Below, piece by piece: positions 7,365 to 14,882 of a stretch of DNA of 32,743 bases. The translations under genes were made by a program, and so were the position numbers. The stretch comes from Actinomadura alba (GTDB lineage Bacteria; Actinomycetota; Actinomycetes; Streptosporangiales; Streptosporangiaceae), in the NCBI RefSeq assembly GCF_014323705.1, contig NZ_JABVEC010000055.1:1-32743 (forward strand), given 5' to 3'. A model generated the notes under the pieces. That model had not been told where the DNA came from. It did no database searches and saw only the letters and a list, made by a program, of their open reading frames with translations. Within the stretch, counting starts at the first letter, position 1. Each line of letters begins with the position of its first letter.

Positions 7365-8375
7365 ATGGTCCGCCAATACCTTCCGCCTTCGCCGCCGGGT
7401 GACGGACGTGCGCCCGCCGAACCGGCCGGGCGGTCGCCGGCGGAGGGACGCGGGAGGGCATCGCGCGGTGGTGATGGATACGGCCGCTACACCGTCCCCC
7501 GGCGCCGTGCGCCGCGGCGTACGGCCGGCGGCGCCGTCGTCGGTGTGCTGGGCAGCCTGGCGGCGGTCTTCGTGATCGCGATTCTGGGGATGGCGATGTA
7601 CGGCCAGGAAGGCCGGGGCGCGACCGGAGAGGGCGGAGCGCCGGACGGCACGGCGAGTCGCTCCGCGGCCACCGCCAACAAGCTCTACAGCACCGGAGTC
7701 CTGACGCCGGTCGCCTGCCGGGCGCCGCGGATCGCGCCGGGCAGCGACGAGTCCATGCGCCGGTTCATGAACGTGCTCGCGGGGTGCCTCGACGTCTCGT
7801 GGCAACGGCAGTTCACCAAGGGAGACCTGCGGTTCACCCCGCCCGAGCGGGTCTTCTGGTCCGAACCCGGACGCAGCCCCTGCGGGTCGTATCCGCAATC
7901 AGGAGCGGCGGCGTTCTACTGCCCCGCCAACAACTCGATGTACGTCGGACTCGCTCATGTCGTCGAGACGGCGGGCGACGAGCCGGTGTCGAACTACGCG
8001 GTGTACGCCCGCGTGATCACCCATGAGTACAGCCACCACGTGCAGGAACAGGCCGGAATCCTCGCGTACGGCCACCGGTTGCTCGGCCGGCGCAGCGCGA
8101 CGGGCCGCACGGACGCCAGCCGCCGCATCGAGTTGCAGGCCCAGTGCCTCGCCGGGGTCTTCCTGGGCGCTGAGCGCAGCTCGCTGCCGATGACGGCGCG
8201 TCAGTACGTCGCGATGATGAACGACGTTCGCGGCCGTGGCGACGACGATCAGCCCCCGGATGAACGGGACCACGGATCGAGCCTGCACTACGCGGGCTGG
8301 GTCGAGAAGGGATTCCGGAATCGCGTGCTCTCGGCGTGCAATACCTGGACCGCCCCTGCCTCAGCGGTTTCATAG
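7365..8375 (+). CDS. membrane-anchored neutral zinc metallopeptidase (PF04228-like), copy 1
   Basis: A 336-residue protein of the putative neutral zinc metallopeptidase family (YpfJ-like). Residues 1-53 are basic and disordered, 54-78 form one membrane helix, and the rest is a secreted-side peptidase domain. HEYSH (220-224) supplies two zinc ligands and the catalytic Glu; E256 in RIELQAQCLAG is the expected third ligand. Cysteines C118, C141, C173 and C186 are shared with the next gene and probably form disulfides. The gene ends 118 bp before its paralogue, and the two are clearly a tandem duplication. Substrate unknown. Confidence 0.88.
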   Translation: MVRQYLPPSPPGDGRAPAEPAGRSPAEGRGRASRGGDGYGRYTVPRRRAPRRTAGGAVVGVLGSLAAVFVIAILGMAMYGQEGRGATGEGGAPDGTASRSAATANKLYSTGVLTPVACRAPRIAPGSDESMRRFMNVLAGCLDVSWQRQFTKGDLRFTPPERVFWSEPGRSPCGSYPQSGAAAFYCPANNSMYVGLAHVVETAGDEPVSNYAVYARVITHEYSHHVQEQAGILAYGHRLLGRRSATGRTDASRRIELQAQCLAGVFLGAERSSLPMTARQYVAMMNDVRGRGDDDQPPDERDHGSSLHYAGWVEKGFRNRVLSACNTWTAPASAVS

Positions 8376-8493
8376 GGCACTATTTGATCGGATAAATCGT
8401 CCAAGTCGGCGTTCCGCCGGTGTTTGACGGCTTTCTGGCGTTGTGAACGGCCGTTGAGCGGTACCAGCCGCAGCTGACGGAGGAGGCACGACA

Positions 8494-9627
8494 GTGGTGG
8501 CAGGGTCGAGCGGACCGTTTCCGCCGCCAGGGCCGGGTCCGGGGGCGTACGGGCCGGTCGGTCCGCCTGGACCACCCGGACCACCCGGACCGCCTCCTCC
8601 GGGACTGATGCGGCCGCCGCCCGTACCGCAGGGGCCGTCGCCCGGGCAGTTCGGACCGCAGTGGGGGCCGCGGCCGGTGTACCACTACGCCCCACCGCGT
8701 CGTGGCGGAGGCGGCGGCGCGCTGGTGGCGGTGCTGGTGCTGGGGTTCATGGCGGTCCTCTTCGTGGGCGGCGCCCTGCTCGCGAGCGTGATGGGCGACT
8801 CGTCACCGGGATCGCCCGGCGGTGAACCCCTGGCCTCGGAGACCGGACGGCCGTCCACGCCACGGGGCGCGAGGAGTTCCGGGCCCGGCGGCGGTTCTTC
8901 GGGCGCGCAGGCGGCGACCGCCAGCAGGCTCTACCAGGTCGGCACGATGAACGGTTTCGGCTGCGCGGGCCGGCAGATCGCGCCCGGCGACAGCGCCTCG
9001 TTCGAGGCGTTCCTGAACAGCACCACGAACTGCCTCGACCGTTCCTGGTCCACGGCCTTCAGTCGCGCGGGCCTGCGGTTCAGCCCGCCGCAGCGGGTCT
9101 TCTGGCGCACCCCCGGCCGCAGCCCGTGCGGTGACTATCCGGCTCCGGGGGCGGCCGCCTTCTACTGCACGCTCAACAACGCGATCTACATCGGCGTGGG
9201 GGGCCACGCCCAGAGGTCGGCCGGCAACCTGCCCGTGGCCTACAACGTCACCTACGCGCGCAATCTGGCGCACGAATACGCCCACCACGTACAGGAGCGG
9301 TCGGGAATCCTCGCGGAGAGCCGGGAGCAGCGGGTGTCGGCGTCCTCGATCGAGGAGCGCAACGCCGTGACGCGGCGCAGTGAGTTGCAGGCCCAGTGCT
9401 TCGCCGGGGTGTTCATGGCGGCCGTCCGGCCGACCTTCCCGGTCACCACGCAGCAGTGGCGGGTCACACTGCGCGACTCCTACGGCCGTGGCGACGACCC
9501 GTCGAGCCCGGGCACACGCGACCACGGGAGCGGTGGGCACTACGCGGGCTGGCTCAACCTCGGCTTCACGCGCGCGACCATGCGATCGTGCAACACCTGG
9601 ACCGCGCCGCCGTCCCAGGTCTCCTGA
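8494..9627 (+). CDS. membrane-anchored neutral zinc metallopeptidase (PF04228-like), copy 2
   Basis: A 377-residue paralogue of the preceding gene. The cytoplasmic N-terminus (1-70) is very rich in proline and glycine and includes a short collagen-like run of GPP triplets at about 23-34. A membrane helix follows at 76-98, then a Ser/Gly linker and the peptidase domain with HEYAH (260-264) and E297 in SELQAQCFAG. Start GTG 8494 has GGAGGAGG 7 nt upstream; a second GTG follows immediately. The two peptidase domains share the motifs RVFW, PGRSPCG, AAAFYC, HHVQE, GRGDD and CNTWTAP, but the N-terminal tails do not resemble each other. Confidence 0.88.
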   Translation: MVAGSSGPFPPPGPGPGAYGPVGPPGPPGPPGPPPPGLMRPPPVPQGPSPGQFGPQWGPRPVYHYAPPRRGGGGGALVAVLVLGFMAVLFVGGALLASVMGDSSPGSPGGEPLASETGRPSTPRGARSSGPGGGSSGAQAATASRLYQVGTMNGFGCAGRQIAPGDSASFEAFLNSTTNCLDRSWSTAFSRAGLRFSPPQRVFWRTPGRSPCGDYPAPGAAAFYCTLNNAIYIGVGGHAQRSAGNLPVAYNVTYARNLAHEYAHHVQERSGILAESREQRVSASSIEERNAVTRRSELQAQCFAGVFMAAVRPTFPVTTQQWRVTLRDSYGRGDDPSSPGTRDHGSGGHYAGWLNLGFTRATMRSCNTWTAPPSQVS

Positions 9628-9666
9628 CGCGAGCAACCTTCACGGGGTCCGTGGTGTCTCTTCCAC

Positions 9667-10200
9667 ATGGAACCTGATCTGATACTCATCGGCCGTGCCG
9701 CGGATCGGCCGCCCGATGCCATATGGGCGGCCGTCGCCGACCTCTACGAGGGCCACGCCCTCGCGTTGACGCGCATGGCGCTGGTGATGGTCGGCGACAG
9801 GCCCACGGCCGAGGACGTCGTGCACGAGGCGTTCCTCGGCCTGTACCGGCGCTGGCCGCACCTTCGTGATCCGGAGCGTGCGGTGGCGTACGTACGATCC
9901 GCCGTTCTCAACCGTTGCCGGAACGTGTTGCGGCGCCGGCGGGTGCCCTTCTTCGCGGAGCACCTGCCACCCGTCTGGTCGGCCGAGGCCGCGGCGCTCG
10001 TGGGCGAGGAGAAGCGTGAGGTCATGAACGCGCTGCATCGCCTGCCGGCGCGGCAGCGGGAGGCGTTGGTGCTGCGCTACTTCTGCGACCTGTCGGAGGC
10101 ACAGACGGCGGAGACGATGCGGGTCAGCACAGGCACGGTCAAGTCCACCACGTCGCGCGCGCTGACGGCGCTCGGCCGGATCCTGAAGGAGGGGCAGTGA
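9667..10200 (+). CDS. SigE-family ECF-type RNA polymerase sigma factor
   Basis: A 177-residue sigma factor with region 2 at about 22-90 (PTAEDVVHEAFLGLYRRW is the core-binding and -10-recognition helix area) and region 4 at about 115-172 (LPARQREALVLRYFCDLSEAQTAE, shortened, and the helix-turn-helix VSTGTVKSTTSRAL). Size and domain spacing fit the actinobacterial SigE-type group. The downstream gene overlaps it by 4 bp (GTGA), so the two products are probably made together and may interact. No clear ribosome site precedes ATG 9667. The two metallopeptidase genes lie directly upstream on the same strand. Confidence 0.92.
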   Translation: MEPDLILIGRAADRPPDAIWAAVADLYEGHALALTRMALVMVGDRPTAEDVVHEAFLGLYRRWPHLRDPERAVAYVRSAVLNRCRNVLRRRRVPFFAEHLPPVWSAEAAALVGEEKREVMNALHRLPARQREALVLRYFCDLSEAQTAETMRVSTGTVKSTTSRALTALGRILKEGQ

Positions 10201-10811
10201 ACAGTACCGAGGAACAACTTCGAGCCGCCATGTCCGCGGTCGGTGACACGCTCGGCCAGGAGGACATCCGGCCACTGGCACGTCCCGCCGGCCGGCGGTC
10301 CCATCCCTCGCGGCGGGCAGCGCTGATCGCGACCGCCGCGTCGGTGGCCGCGGTGGTCATCGGAGTCTCCATCGCCACGGGTTCCGGGGGTTCCGGAGGA
10401 CCACGGCCGGCACTCGGGTCGTCCCCGTCCGCCCGGACGACGCCGGATGGCGCGCCGCCCAAGGCCGATGTGTTGATCATGCTCTGCGGGAGAACCTCGG
10501 CGAACCCCACATGCGACCGCACGGCGGTGACCCGCGCGCAAGTCGACGGCATCAAGAACGACCTCATGGACATGCCCGCCGTGCGGAAGGTCGAGTTCGT
10601 GTCGAGCCGGGAGGCCCACGAAGGCCTCCTCAACGGCCCGGCCCGCGACGACCCGGTGGTCGTGGGAGGCCGGCCGGAGGACGTCGCCGCAATGTTCCGG
10701 GTGGACCTCCGGGACCCCGATGACCGCAGGATCGTCATGAACGCGTTTCTCGGCCGCCCCGGCGTGGACCTGGTCGTCACCGGGGACGGCACCGCGCTCC
10801 CGCCGAGGTGA
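10197..10811 (+). CDS. membrane protein with FtsX-like extracellular domain, sigma-factor partner
   Basis: A 204-residue single-pass protein. Residues 1-38 are a soluble N-terminus, 39-60 a membrane helix, 63-88 a Gly/Ser/Pro linker. Residues 90-195 resemble the extracellular domain of the divisome protein FtsX: a first strand DVLIMLCGRT, a cysteine pair C97/C106, the helix TRAQVDGIKNDLMDM, the strand VRKVEFVSSREAHEGL (131-145) and AAMFRVDLRDPDD. True FtsX has four membrane helices; here only the domain is present. The 4-bp overlap with the sigma gene and the single membrane helix suggest an anti-sigma-like sensor. That role is inference, since no zinc-finger anti-sigma motif is visible. Confidence 0.7.
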   Translation: MNSTEEQLRAAMSAVGDTLGQEDIRPLARPAGRRSHPSRRAALIATAASVAAVVIGVSIATGSGGSGGPRPALGSSPSARTTPDGAPPKADVLIMLCGRTSANPTCDRTAVTRAQVDGIKNDLMDMPAVRKVEFVSSREAHEGLLNGPARDDPVVVGGRPEDVAAMFRVDLRDPDDRRIVMNAFLGRPGVDLVVTGDGTALPPR

Positions 10812-10824
10812 GGCCGAGGCCGTT

Positions 10825-10927
10825 GTGAGCGGCCTCACGCCGGCGCTTGCGGGGTGCTTGCTCGGGTGCTTGCAATTGTGAGCAGCCTCACGCCCGAGTG
10901 CTTGCTGGAGCGCTTGCAAATGCAAGC
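10825..10927. promoter_or_regulatory. operator array upstream of XRE-HBHA operon
   Basis: Two palindromes GTGAG-N4-CTCAC lie at 10825-10838 and 10878-10891, 53 bp apart. After each comes a set of GCTTGC motifs: 10845-10850, 10856-10861 and 10868-10873 in the first set, 10900-10905 and 10912-10917 in the second. The last is part of a perfect inverted repeat GCTTGCA-aa-TGCAAGC (10912-10927), which ends 22 bp before the chosen XRE start. The whole looks like a duplicated unit of about 50 bp. An autoregulatory operator for the adjacent XRE protein is the simplest reading. Confidence 0.6.
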
Positions 10928-10949
10928 AACCTGGCGCATGGTGGGACAC

Positions 10950-11342
10950 ATGGCAAGTTCGAAGGTCGGTTCCCTCGGGGAGTACATCCGGGAGCAGCGG
11001 CAGCGAGCGAAGATCTCGGTGCGGCAGCTGGCGGACGCGGCAGGGGTGTCCAATCCCTACCTCAGCCAGATAGAGCGAGGGTTGCGCAAGCCGAGCGCCG
11101 AGATCCTGCAGCAGATCGCCAAGGGGCTGCGGATCTCCGCTGAGGTGCTCTACGTCCAGGCCGGGATCCTGGAGGACCGCGAGGCGGACACCGACGTCCA
11201 GGCCGCGGTCCGAGCCGACCTGCTCCTCACGGAGCGGCAGAAGCAGGTGTTGCTCGACATCTACGTGTCGTTCGTCAAGGAGAACGAAGCAGCCGGCAAT
11301 GGCCCAGTGGAGAAAGACCTGAGGAAGGATGAAGTCGAATGA
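10950..11342 (+). CDS. XRE-family helix-turn-helix regulator of the HBHA locus
   Basis: A 130-residue DNA-binding protein. The helix-turn-helix covers about 10-65: GSLGEYIREQRQRAKIS, then VRQLADAAGVSNPYLSQIE, ending in a conserved RGLRKPSAEILQQIAKGLRI. The C-terminal half is helical and acidic (LLTERQKQVLLDIYVSFVKE). It is the counterpart of the regulator gene immediately upstream of hbhA in mycobacteria, judged from memory of that order. Start ATG 10950 gives the usual MASSKVGSLGEY; the frame is open upstream but encodes the repeat-rich operator region. It overlaps the next gene by 4 bp (ATGA). Confidence 0.88.
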   Translation: MASSKVGSLGEYIREQRQRAKISVRQLADAAGVSNPYLSQIERGLRKPSAEILQQIAKGLRISAEVLYVQAGILEDREADTDVQAAVRADLLLTERQKQVLLDIYVSFVKENEAAGNGPVEKDLRKDEVE

Positions 11343-11767
11343 CGCTCGCCACCAAGCTGCGCGGGAGCAAGGCCGTCTATGCGGGCGCCGGCGCGGTCGA
11401 CCTGGCGGTCGAGAAGCTGCGTGAGGTACCCGTCCACGTGACGAAGCTCCAGGGCACGGCCAAGGAGAACGCCTCTCGCCTGCAGGAGACCGCCAAGGAG
11501 AACGCCACCAGGCTCCAGCAGAACGCCAAGGAGCTCCAGGACAAGGTCGACACCAAGGACCTCCCGGGGGCGGCGGTCGCGTACATGACGCACCTCGGCA
11601 CCCGGGTCGCCGAAGTGATCGACGAACTGGCCGCGCGCGGCAAGACCGTCGTGAACCGGGTCGAGGCCGTGGTGCCCGAGATCTCCGAGCCCAAGCCGAC
11701 CCCGCGTGCCAAGGCCGCCACGGCGAAGAAGACGGCGCAGACCGCCGCCAAGAAGGCCGGCAGCTGA
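11339..11767 (+). CDS. HBHA-like coiled-coil protein with Lys/Ala-rich tail
   Basis: A 142-residue helical protein resembling mycobacterial heparin-binding haemagglutinin. Residues 37-69 consist of three 11-residue amphipathic repeats: LQGTAKENASR, LQETAKENATR and LQQNAKELQDK. The C-terminus (about 116-142) is a Pro/Lys/Ala tail with KKTAQTAAKKAGS, the kind of basic tail that in HBHA binds heparan sulfate or acidic surfaces. Undecad repeats are also typical of apolipoprotein-like lipid-binding helices. It has no signal peptide. Position between an XRE regulator and a DUF2516 gene matches the hbhA neighbourhood. In a non-pathogen the role is more likely cell-surface, lipid or polar-growth related; that is inference. 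Confidence 0.75.
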   Translation: MTLATKLRGSKAVYAGAGAVDLAVEKLREVPVHVTKLQGTAKENASRLQETAKENATRLQQNAKELQDKVDTKDLPGAAVAYMTHLGTRVAEVIDELAARGKTVVNRVEAVVPEISEPKPTPRAKAATAKKTAQTAAKKAGS

Positions 11768-11787
11768 CCGTCCGCGTTCCAGGAAAG

Positions 11788-11817
11788 CCCGGCCGGCTCC
11801 GCTCCGGCCGGGTTTTT
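11788..11817 (+). terminator. Rho-independent terminator after HBHA-like gene
   Basis: Stem CCCGGCCGG (11788-11796), 7-nt loop, CCGGCCGGG (11804-11812), followed by TTTTT (11813-11817). It lies 21 bp past the stop codon of the HBHA-like gene and separates it from the DUF2516 gene. Confidence 0.9.
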
Positions 11818-11904
11818 CGGTGGCATAGGCTGGGCCGTACTCGGGATGCCGCGGCGTATGCGATCTGGCGTCGCCGCCTGCTTGGACAGGAGCAATGATC
11901 GCCG

Positions 11905-12258
11905 GTGAACGACAGCTTCAACCTGTTGCAGTACTTCTTCTGGCTGCTCCTGATCATCGCTTTCGCCGTTGAAGCCTGGGCGCTGTTCGACGCCGTCCGG
12001 CAGCCGGCCGGCGCCTACGCGTCGGCGGGCAAGCTCACCAAGCAGTGGTGGATGATCATTCTCGGGGTCGCGACGGCCCTCGGCTTCGCCCACGCCGCCG
12101 CGCCGATGGGCGGCATCTCGCCGATCACCCTGCTGCTGGGCATTTTGCCGGTCGCGGCGTTCATCGCGTCCGCCGTCTATCTCGCCGACGTGCGCCCGGC
12201 GGTCCGGGAGTACCGCGGCGGCCAAGGCGGTGCCTCCGGGCCCTACGGCCCCTGGTGA
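11905..12258 (+). CDS. DUF2516 family membrane protein
   Basis: A 117-residue membrane protein of the DUF2516 family, known from the gene following hbhA in mycobacteria. It has about three hydrophobic helices: FFWLLLIIAFAVEAWALFDAV (7-27, quoted as a span), about 45-63 around WWMIILGVATALGFAH, and about 70-93 (ITLLLGILPVAAFIASAVYL). A motif AVRQPAGAYASAGKLTKQWW links the first two. The GTG start at 11905 has AGGAG about 12 nt upstream, longer than ideal. The last 16 bp overlap the stop region of the convergent SGNH gene. Confidence 0.85.
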   Translation: MNDSFNLLQYFFWLLLIIAFAVEAWALFDAVRQPAGAYASAGKLTKQWWMIILGVATALGFAHAAAPMGGISPITLLLGILPVAAFIASAVYLADVRPAVREYRGGQGGASGPYGPW

Positions 12259-13019
12259 CCGGCTCCGCGGGCAGGTAGGCGGGGTTCGTCGAGGCCGAGC
12301 CTGCGCAGGTCGGCCACGAACCGGTCGGCGAAGTAGCGGTTGCCGGCCGCGTTCGGATGCACGCCGTCTCGACGGATGTAAAGGCGCGCCGTCCCGGTGC
12401 GCTTTCGCACGTTGCCGGTGATCCATTGCTCCTGCAGCGGATCGATGAAGGGCAGTCGCAGCTCGCTCGCGACCCCTTTCAGTGCGTCGCGCACGCTCAG
12501 GGCCTGCGGCCGTGGATCACTGCCCGCCATCGGGCCGGTGAGCACGAGCCGCGTCGAGGGCCACTGCTGCCGGATCTTCGTAAGCAGCTGCCGGGCGGCG
12601 GCGGTCACCAGGCCGGGCCCGTGCGGCCAGTCGTTGTGGCCGCCGGCCACGATGATCATGTCCGGGGCCGGGCGCCAGGCGAGCTCCTCGTCGAACAGCA
12701 TCTGGAAGGTCTTGCCGATCCGGCCGGGCGCGACGAAGCCGGTGCCGCGGTAGCCGGCGATGATGATCTGCCAGCCGAGAGTGCGCGCCACCTCGGCGGC
12801 GTAGGTGGACTCCGGCGGAGTGCCCGGTATGCCGGCGGTGTAACTGTCGCCGAGGATCATCACGACCGGTGCCGAGGCCGCATGTTCACCGCCGTCGTGC
12901 ATTTCGCCGCCCGTGGTCCGGGAGGGCTGAGGAGATCGCTGCGGTGACTGAGAGGCGGCGGCCGTACAGCCGCTCACGGTCAGGATCGCCGCGACGGCGT
13001 ACGGGACCAAACGGCGCAT
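12243..13019 (-). CDS. SGNH/GDSL-family hydrolase lipoprotein
   Basis: A 258-residue exported esterase-like protein. The N-terminus MRRLVPYAVAAILTVSGC carries a lipobox (VSGC, lipidated C18), followed by a Ser/Pro/Gln-rich linker. The SGNH blocks are clear: GDSY with nucleophile S59, GY at 89-90 for block II, GHND with N129, and DGVHPN with D218 and H221. Such enzymes deacylate lipids, cell-wall esters or polysaccharide acetyl groups; the substrate is not evident. Its 3' end overlaps the DUF2516 gene by 16 bp on the opposite strand. The 87-bp gap to the divergent AlaX gene holds the promoters of both. Confidence 0.9.
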   Translation of the reverse strand: MRRLVPYAVAAILTVSGCTAAASQSPQRSPQPSRTTGGEMHDGGEHAASAPVVMILGDSYTAGIPGTPPESTYAAEVARTLGWQIIIAGYRGTGFVAPGRIGKTFQMLFDEELAWRPAPDMIIVAGGHNDWPHGPGLVTAAARQLLTKIRQQWPSTRLVLTGPMAGSDPRPQALSVRDALKGVASELRLPFIDPLQEQWITGNVRKRTGTARLYIRRDGVHPNAAGNRYFADRFVADLRRLGLDEPRLPARGAGHQGP

Positions 13020-13106
13020 TCCTGCGAGACCTCTCTACCGAACCCGGCCCGTGACCCGGAGACGTCACGCGGACAAGCAGCCCACGCGCACCCTAGGGTG
13101 ACAAGT

Positions 13107-13841
13107 ATGGGGAAAGACCACCACGGGCGTACGGCTCGGCTCGAGCTCGATGACCAATCGCTACGCGAATGGGACGCCGTCATTCTCGAATCCGGGCCCG
13201 AGGAGATCATCCTGGACAGGTCCGCATTTTACCCGGGAGGCGGTGGGCAACCACCGGATCACGGGGTTCTCCTGTGGCAGGGCGTGCAGACCAGGATCGT
13301 CGGGGTCAGGAAGGGGGAGGATCTCGCGCTGATCCCCGCCGAGGGCGATCCGATCCCGCCGGCCGGCACGAGTGTCCGCGGAGCCGTCGAGGACGACCGC
13401 CGTACGGCGCTGATGCGCACGCACTCCGCGCTGCACGTGCTCGGCGGGGTGGTGTTCCGCGACTACAAGTGCCTCGTCACGGGCGGGAACATGGAACCGC
13501 TCGTCGCGCGCATGGACTTCAACCTGCCCGAGGTGCCTCCCGGCTTCAAAGAGGCGGTCGAGGCCGCCTGCAACCTCGAGGTCGAGGCCGATCGGCGCAT
13601 CGACGTCAAGACCCTGCCGCGGACCGAGGCGTTCGAGATCCCCGACATCATCCGCACGGCGACCAATCTGGTGCCGCCCGAGGTGCAGAACGTGCGCATC
13701 GTCGACATCGTCGGGCTCGACACCCAGGCCGACGGCGGCACGCACGTGGCGTCGACCCGGCAGATCGGGCGCATCGCGGTCGCGAAGATCGAGAACAAGG
13801 GGCGCGGATTCCGCCGCATCCGCATCAAGGTGGTGACCTAG
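13107..13841 (+). CDS. alanyl-tRNA editing protein AlaX
   Basis: A 244-residue stand-alone editing protein related to the alanyl-tRNA synthetase editing domain; it hydrolyses Ser-tRNA-Ala or Gly-tRNA-Ala. The motif FYPGGGGQPPDHG is at 41-53, the first zinc pair is H106 and H110 in HSALH, and the second block is DGGTHVAST at 209-217. The position usually held by the zinc ligand Cys (CGGTH) is D209 here, while H213 is kept. Start ATG 13107 lies 7 nt after TAGGGT (13094-13099), so leaderless; a GTG at 13098 overlaps the -10 box and is unlikely. Confidence 0.9.
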   Translation: MGKDHHGRTARLELDDQSLREWDAVILESGPEEIILDRSAFYPGGGGQPPDHGVLLWQGVQTRIVGVRKGEDLALIPAEGDPIPPAGTSVRGAVEDDRRTALMRTHSALHVLGGVVFRDYKCLVTGGNMEPLVARMDFNLPEVPPGFKEAVEAACNLEVEADRRIDVKTLPRTEAFEIPDIIRTATNLVPPEVQNVRIVDIVGLDTQADGGTHVASTRQIGRIAVAKIENKGRGFRRIRIKVVT

Positions 13842-13877
13842 CACCATCACGCCCGGGTCGGCTCTCGGCGTGGCGGC

Positions 13878-13903
13878 CGGAGTTCCGCGGCTGCGGAACT
13901 CCG
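13878..13903. terminator. hairpin between convergent alaX and M56 genes
   Basis: An 11-bp perfect stem (arms 13878-13888 and 13893-13903, core GGAGTTCCGC / GCGGAACTCC) with a 4-nt GGCT loop lies 37 bp after the alaX stop and 11 bp before the stop of the opposing gene. There is no T-run, as is common for actinomycete terminators; it could serve both directions. Confidence 0.65.
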
Positions 13904-13913
13904 AGGGCATCGG

Positions 13914-14882
13914 TCAGTGCGGCAGCGCGTACAGCAGCGGGGGGATGACGGCGATCAGGATCGCGGCGACCAGGATCGCGGCGCGGATCGCCGGATGCGT
14001 CGGCGAGGGTTCGACCAGGCGGCTCACCCGGGCGAGCACGGGGCTGGCCGCCGTGGCCTCCGGGGCGAACGGCCTGCTGCTGGACGGGACGGACCCGGCG
14101 TGCCCGGCCGGCTGCGCCTTTCCGACCGCGGCCAGCGCACCGGACGGTGCCGCCGCGGGCCGCGCGGCTGCGAAGCGGAGCAGTGCGGTCGCGAGCTCAC
14201 GTGGCGGCCGGTGCCTGCGGGCCCGGTCGTCGGCGGTCATCTCGATGAGCAGTTCGACCGCGTCGAGGGACCGGCTGACCAGCCCGAAGCGCGGGAAGAC
14301 CTGGCGCAGTGAGGAGAAGGGCAGCAGTACGAGATCGTGGCGTTCGCGCGCGTGTGCCCGCTCATGCTCCAGCACCGCGGCGAGTTCGGCCTCGTCGAGC
14401 AGCCGCATGGTGCCGGCGCTGACGACGACCTTGGCCGAACGCATCCCCGGCACGCAGTACGCCGCGGCCGCGGGGTGGTCGAGGACCAGGGTGCCGTCCG
14501 GTTCGCCGCGGGCCACCAGGGCCAGCAGCGCGCGGTGGCGGCGCCGGGCCCGTACGACACGGAAGACGGCGAAGAGCAGCATCGCGGGCAGCACGGCGGC
14601 AAGGCTGAGCGCGCACAGCAGCGAGGTGAGCTGCAACAAGCCCAGGCGTGTTCCCGAATCCCCGGCCAGCCCGTGTAGGCCGCCGGCGATGCCGTCGCCG
14701 TAGGGCAGCAGCCCGACGCTGAGGAGTGTGCCGATCGTGGCGATTCCCCAGGCCAGGCCGAGGGCCTGCCAGAGAGCGATCGCGGTGCGCGGCGTGCGCC
14801 AAGGCCACCGGGCGCGGGACAGCACATGCGCCCCGACGACGGTGCCGGCCGCGATGGTCGCGAGCAGGGCCGCCCCGATCAT
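13914..14882 (-). CDS. M56-family (BlaR1-like) membrane metalloprotease
   Basis: A 322-residue integral-membrane protease of the BlaR1/MecR1 type without a penicillin-binding sensor domain. Helices lie at about 2-20, 36-60, 83-108 and the C-terminal 300-318. The zinc motif HERAH is at 173-177 in the loop after LLDEAELAAVLE, and EMTADDRA (214-221) supplies the probable third ligand region. Such proteases cleave or inactivate a BlaI partner on a signal. The gene overlaps the upstream blaI-like gene by 4 bp (ATGA), so the pair is one unit. The signal is unknown. Confidence 0.9.
   Translation of the reverse strand: MIGAALLATIAAGTVVGAHVLSRARWPWRTPRTAIALWQALGLAWGIATIGTLLSVGLLPYGDGIAGGLHGLAGDSGTRLGLLQLTSLLCALSLAAVLPAMLLFAVFRVVRARRRHRALLALVARGEPDGTLVLDHPAAAAYCVPGMRSAKVVVSAGTMRLLDEAELAAVLEHERAHARERHDLVLLPFSSLRQVFPRFGLVSRSLDAVELLIEMTADDRARRHRPPRELATALLRFAAARPAAAPSGALAAVGKAQPAGHAGSVPSSSRPFAPEATAASPVLARVSRLVEPSPTHPAIRAAILVAAILIAVIPPLLYALPH

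Noticed and set aside
8494..8620. Collagen-like GPP run in the second metallopeptidase
   Set aside because: Only a handful of triplets in a generally Pro/Gly-rich cytoplasmic tail; too short for a triple helix.
10077..11957. 626-codon open frame on the minus strand
   Set aside because: Runs across three well-supported plus-strand genes and two intergenic regions; no domain visible.
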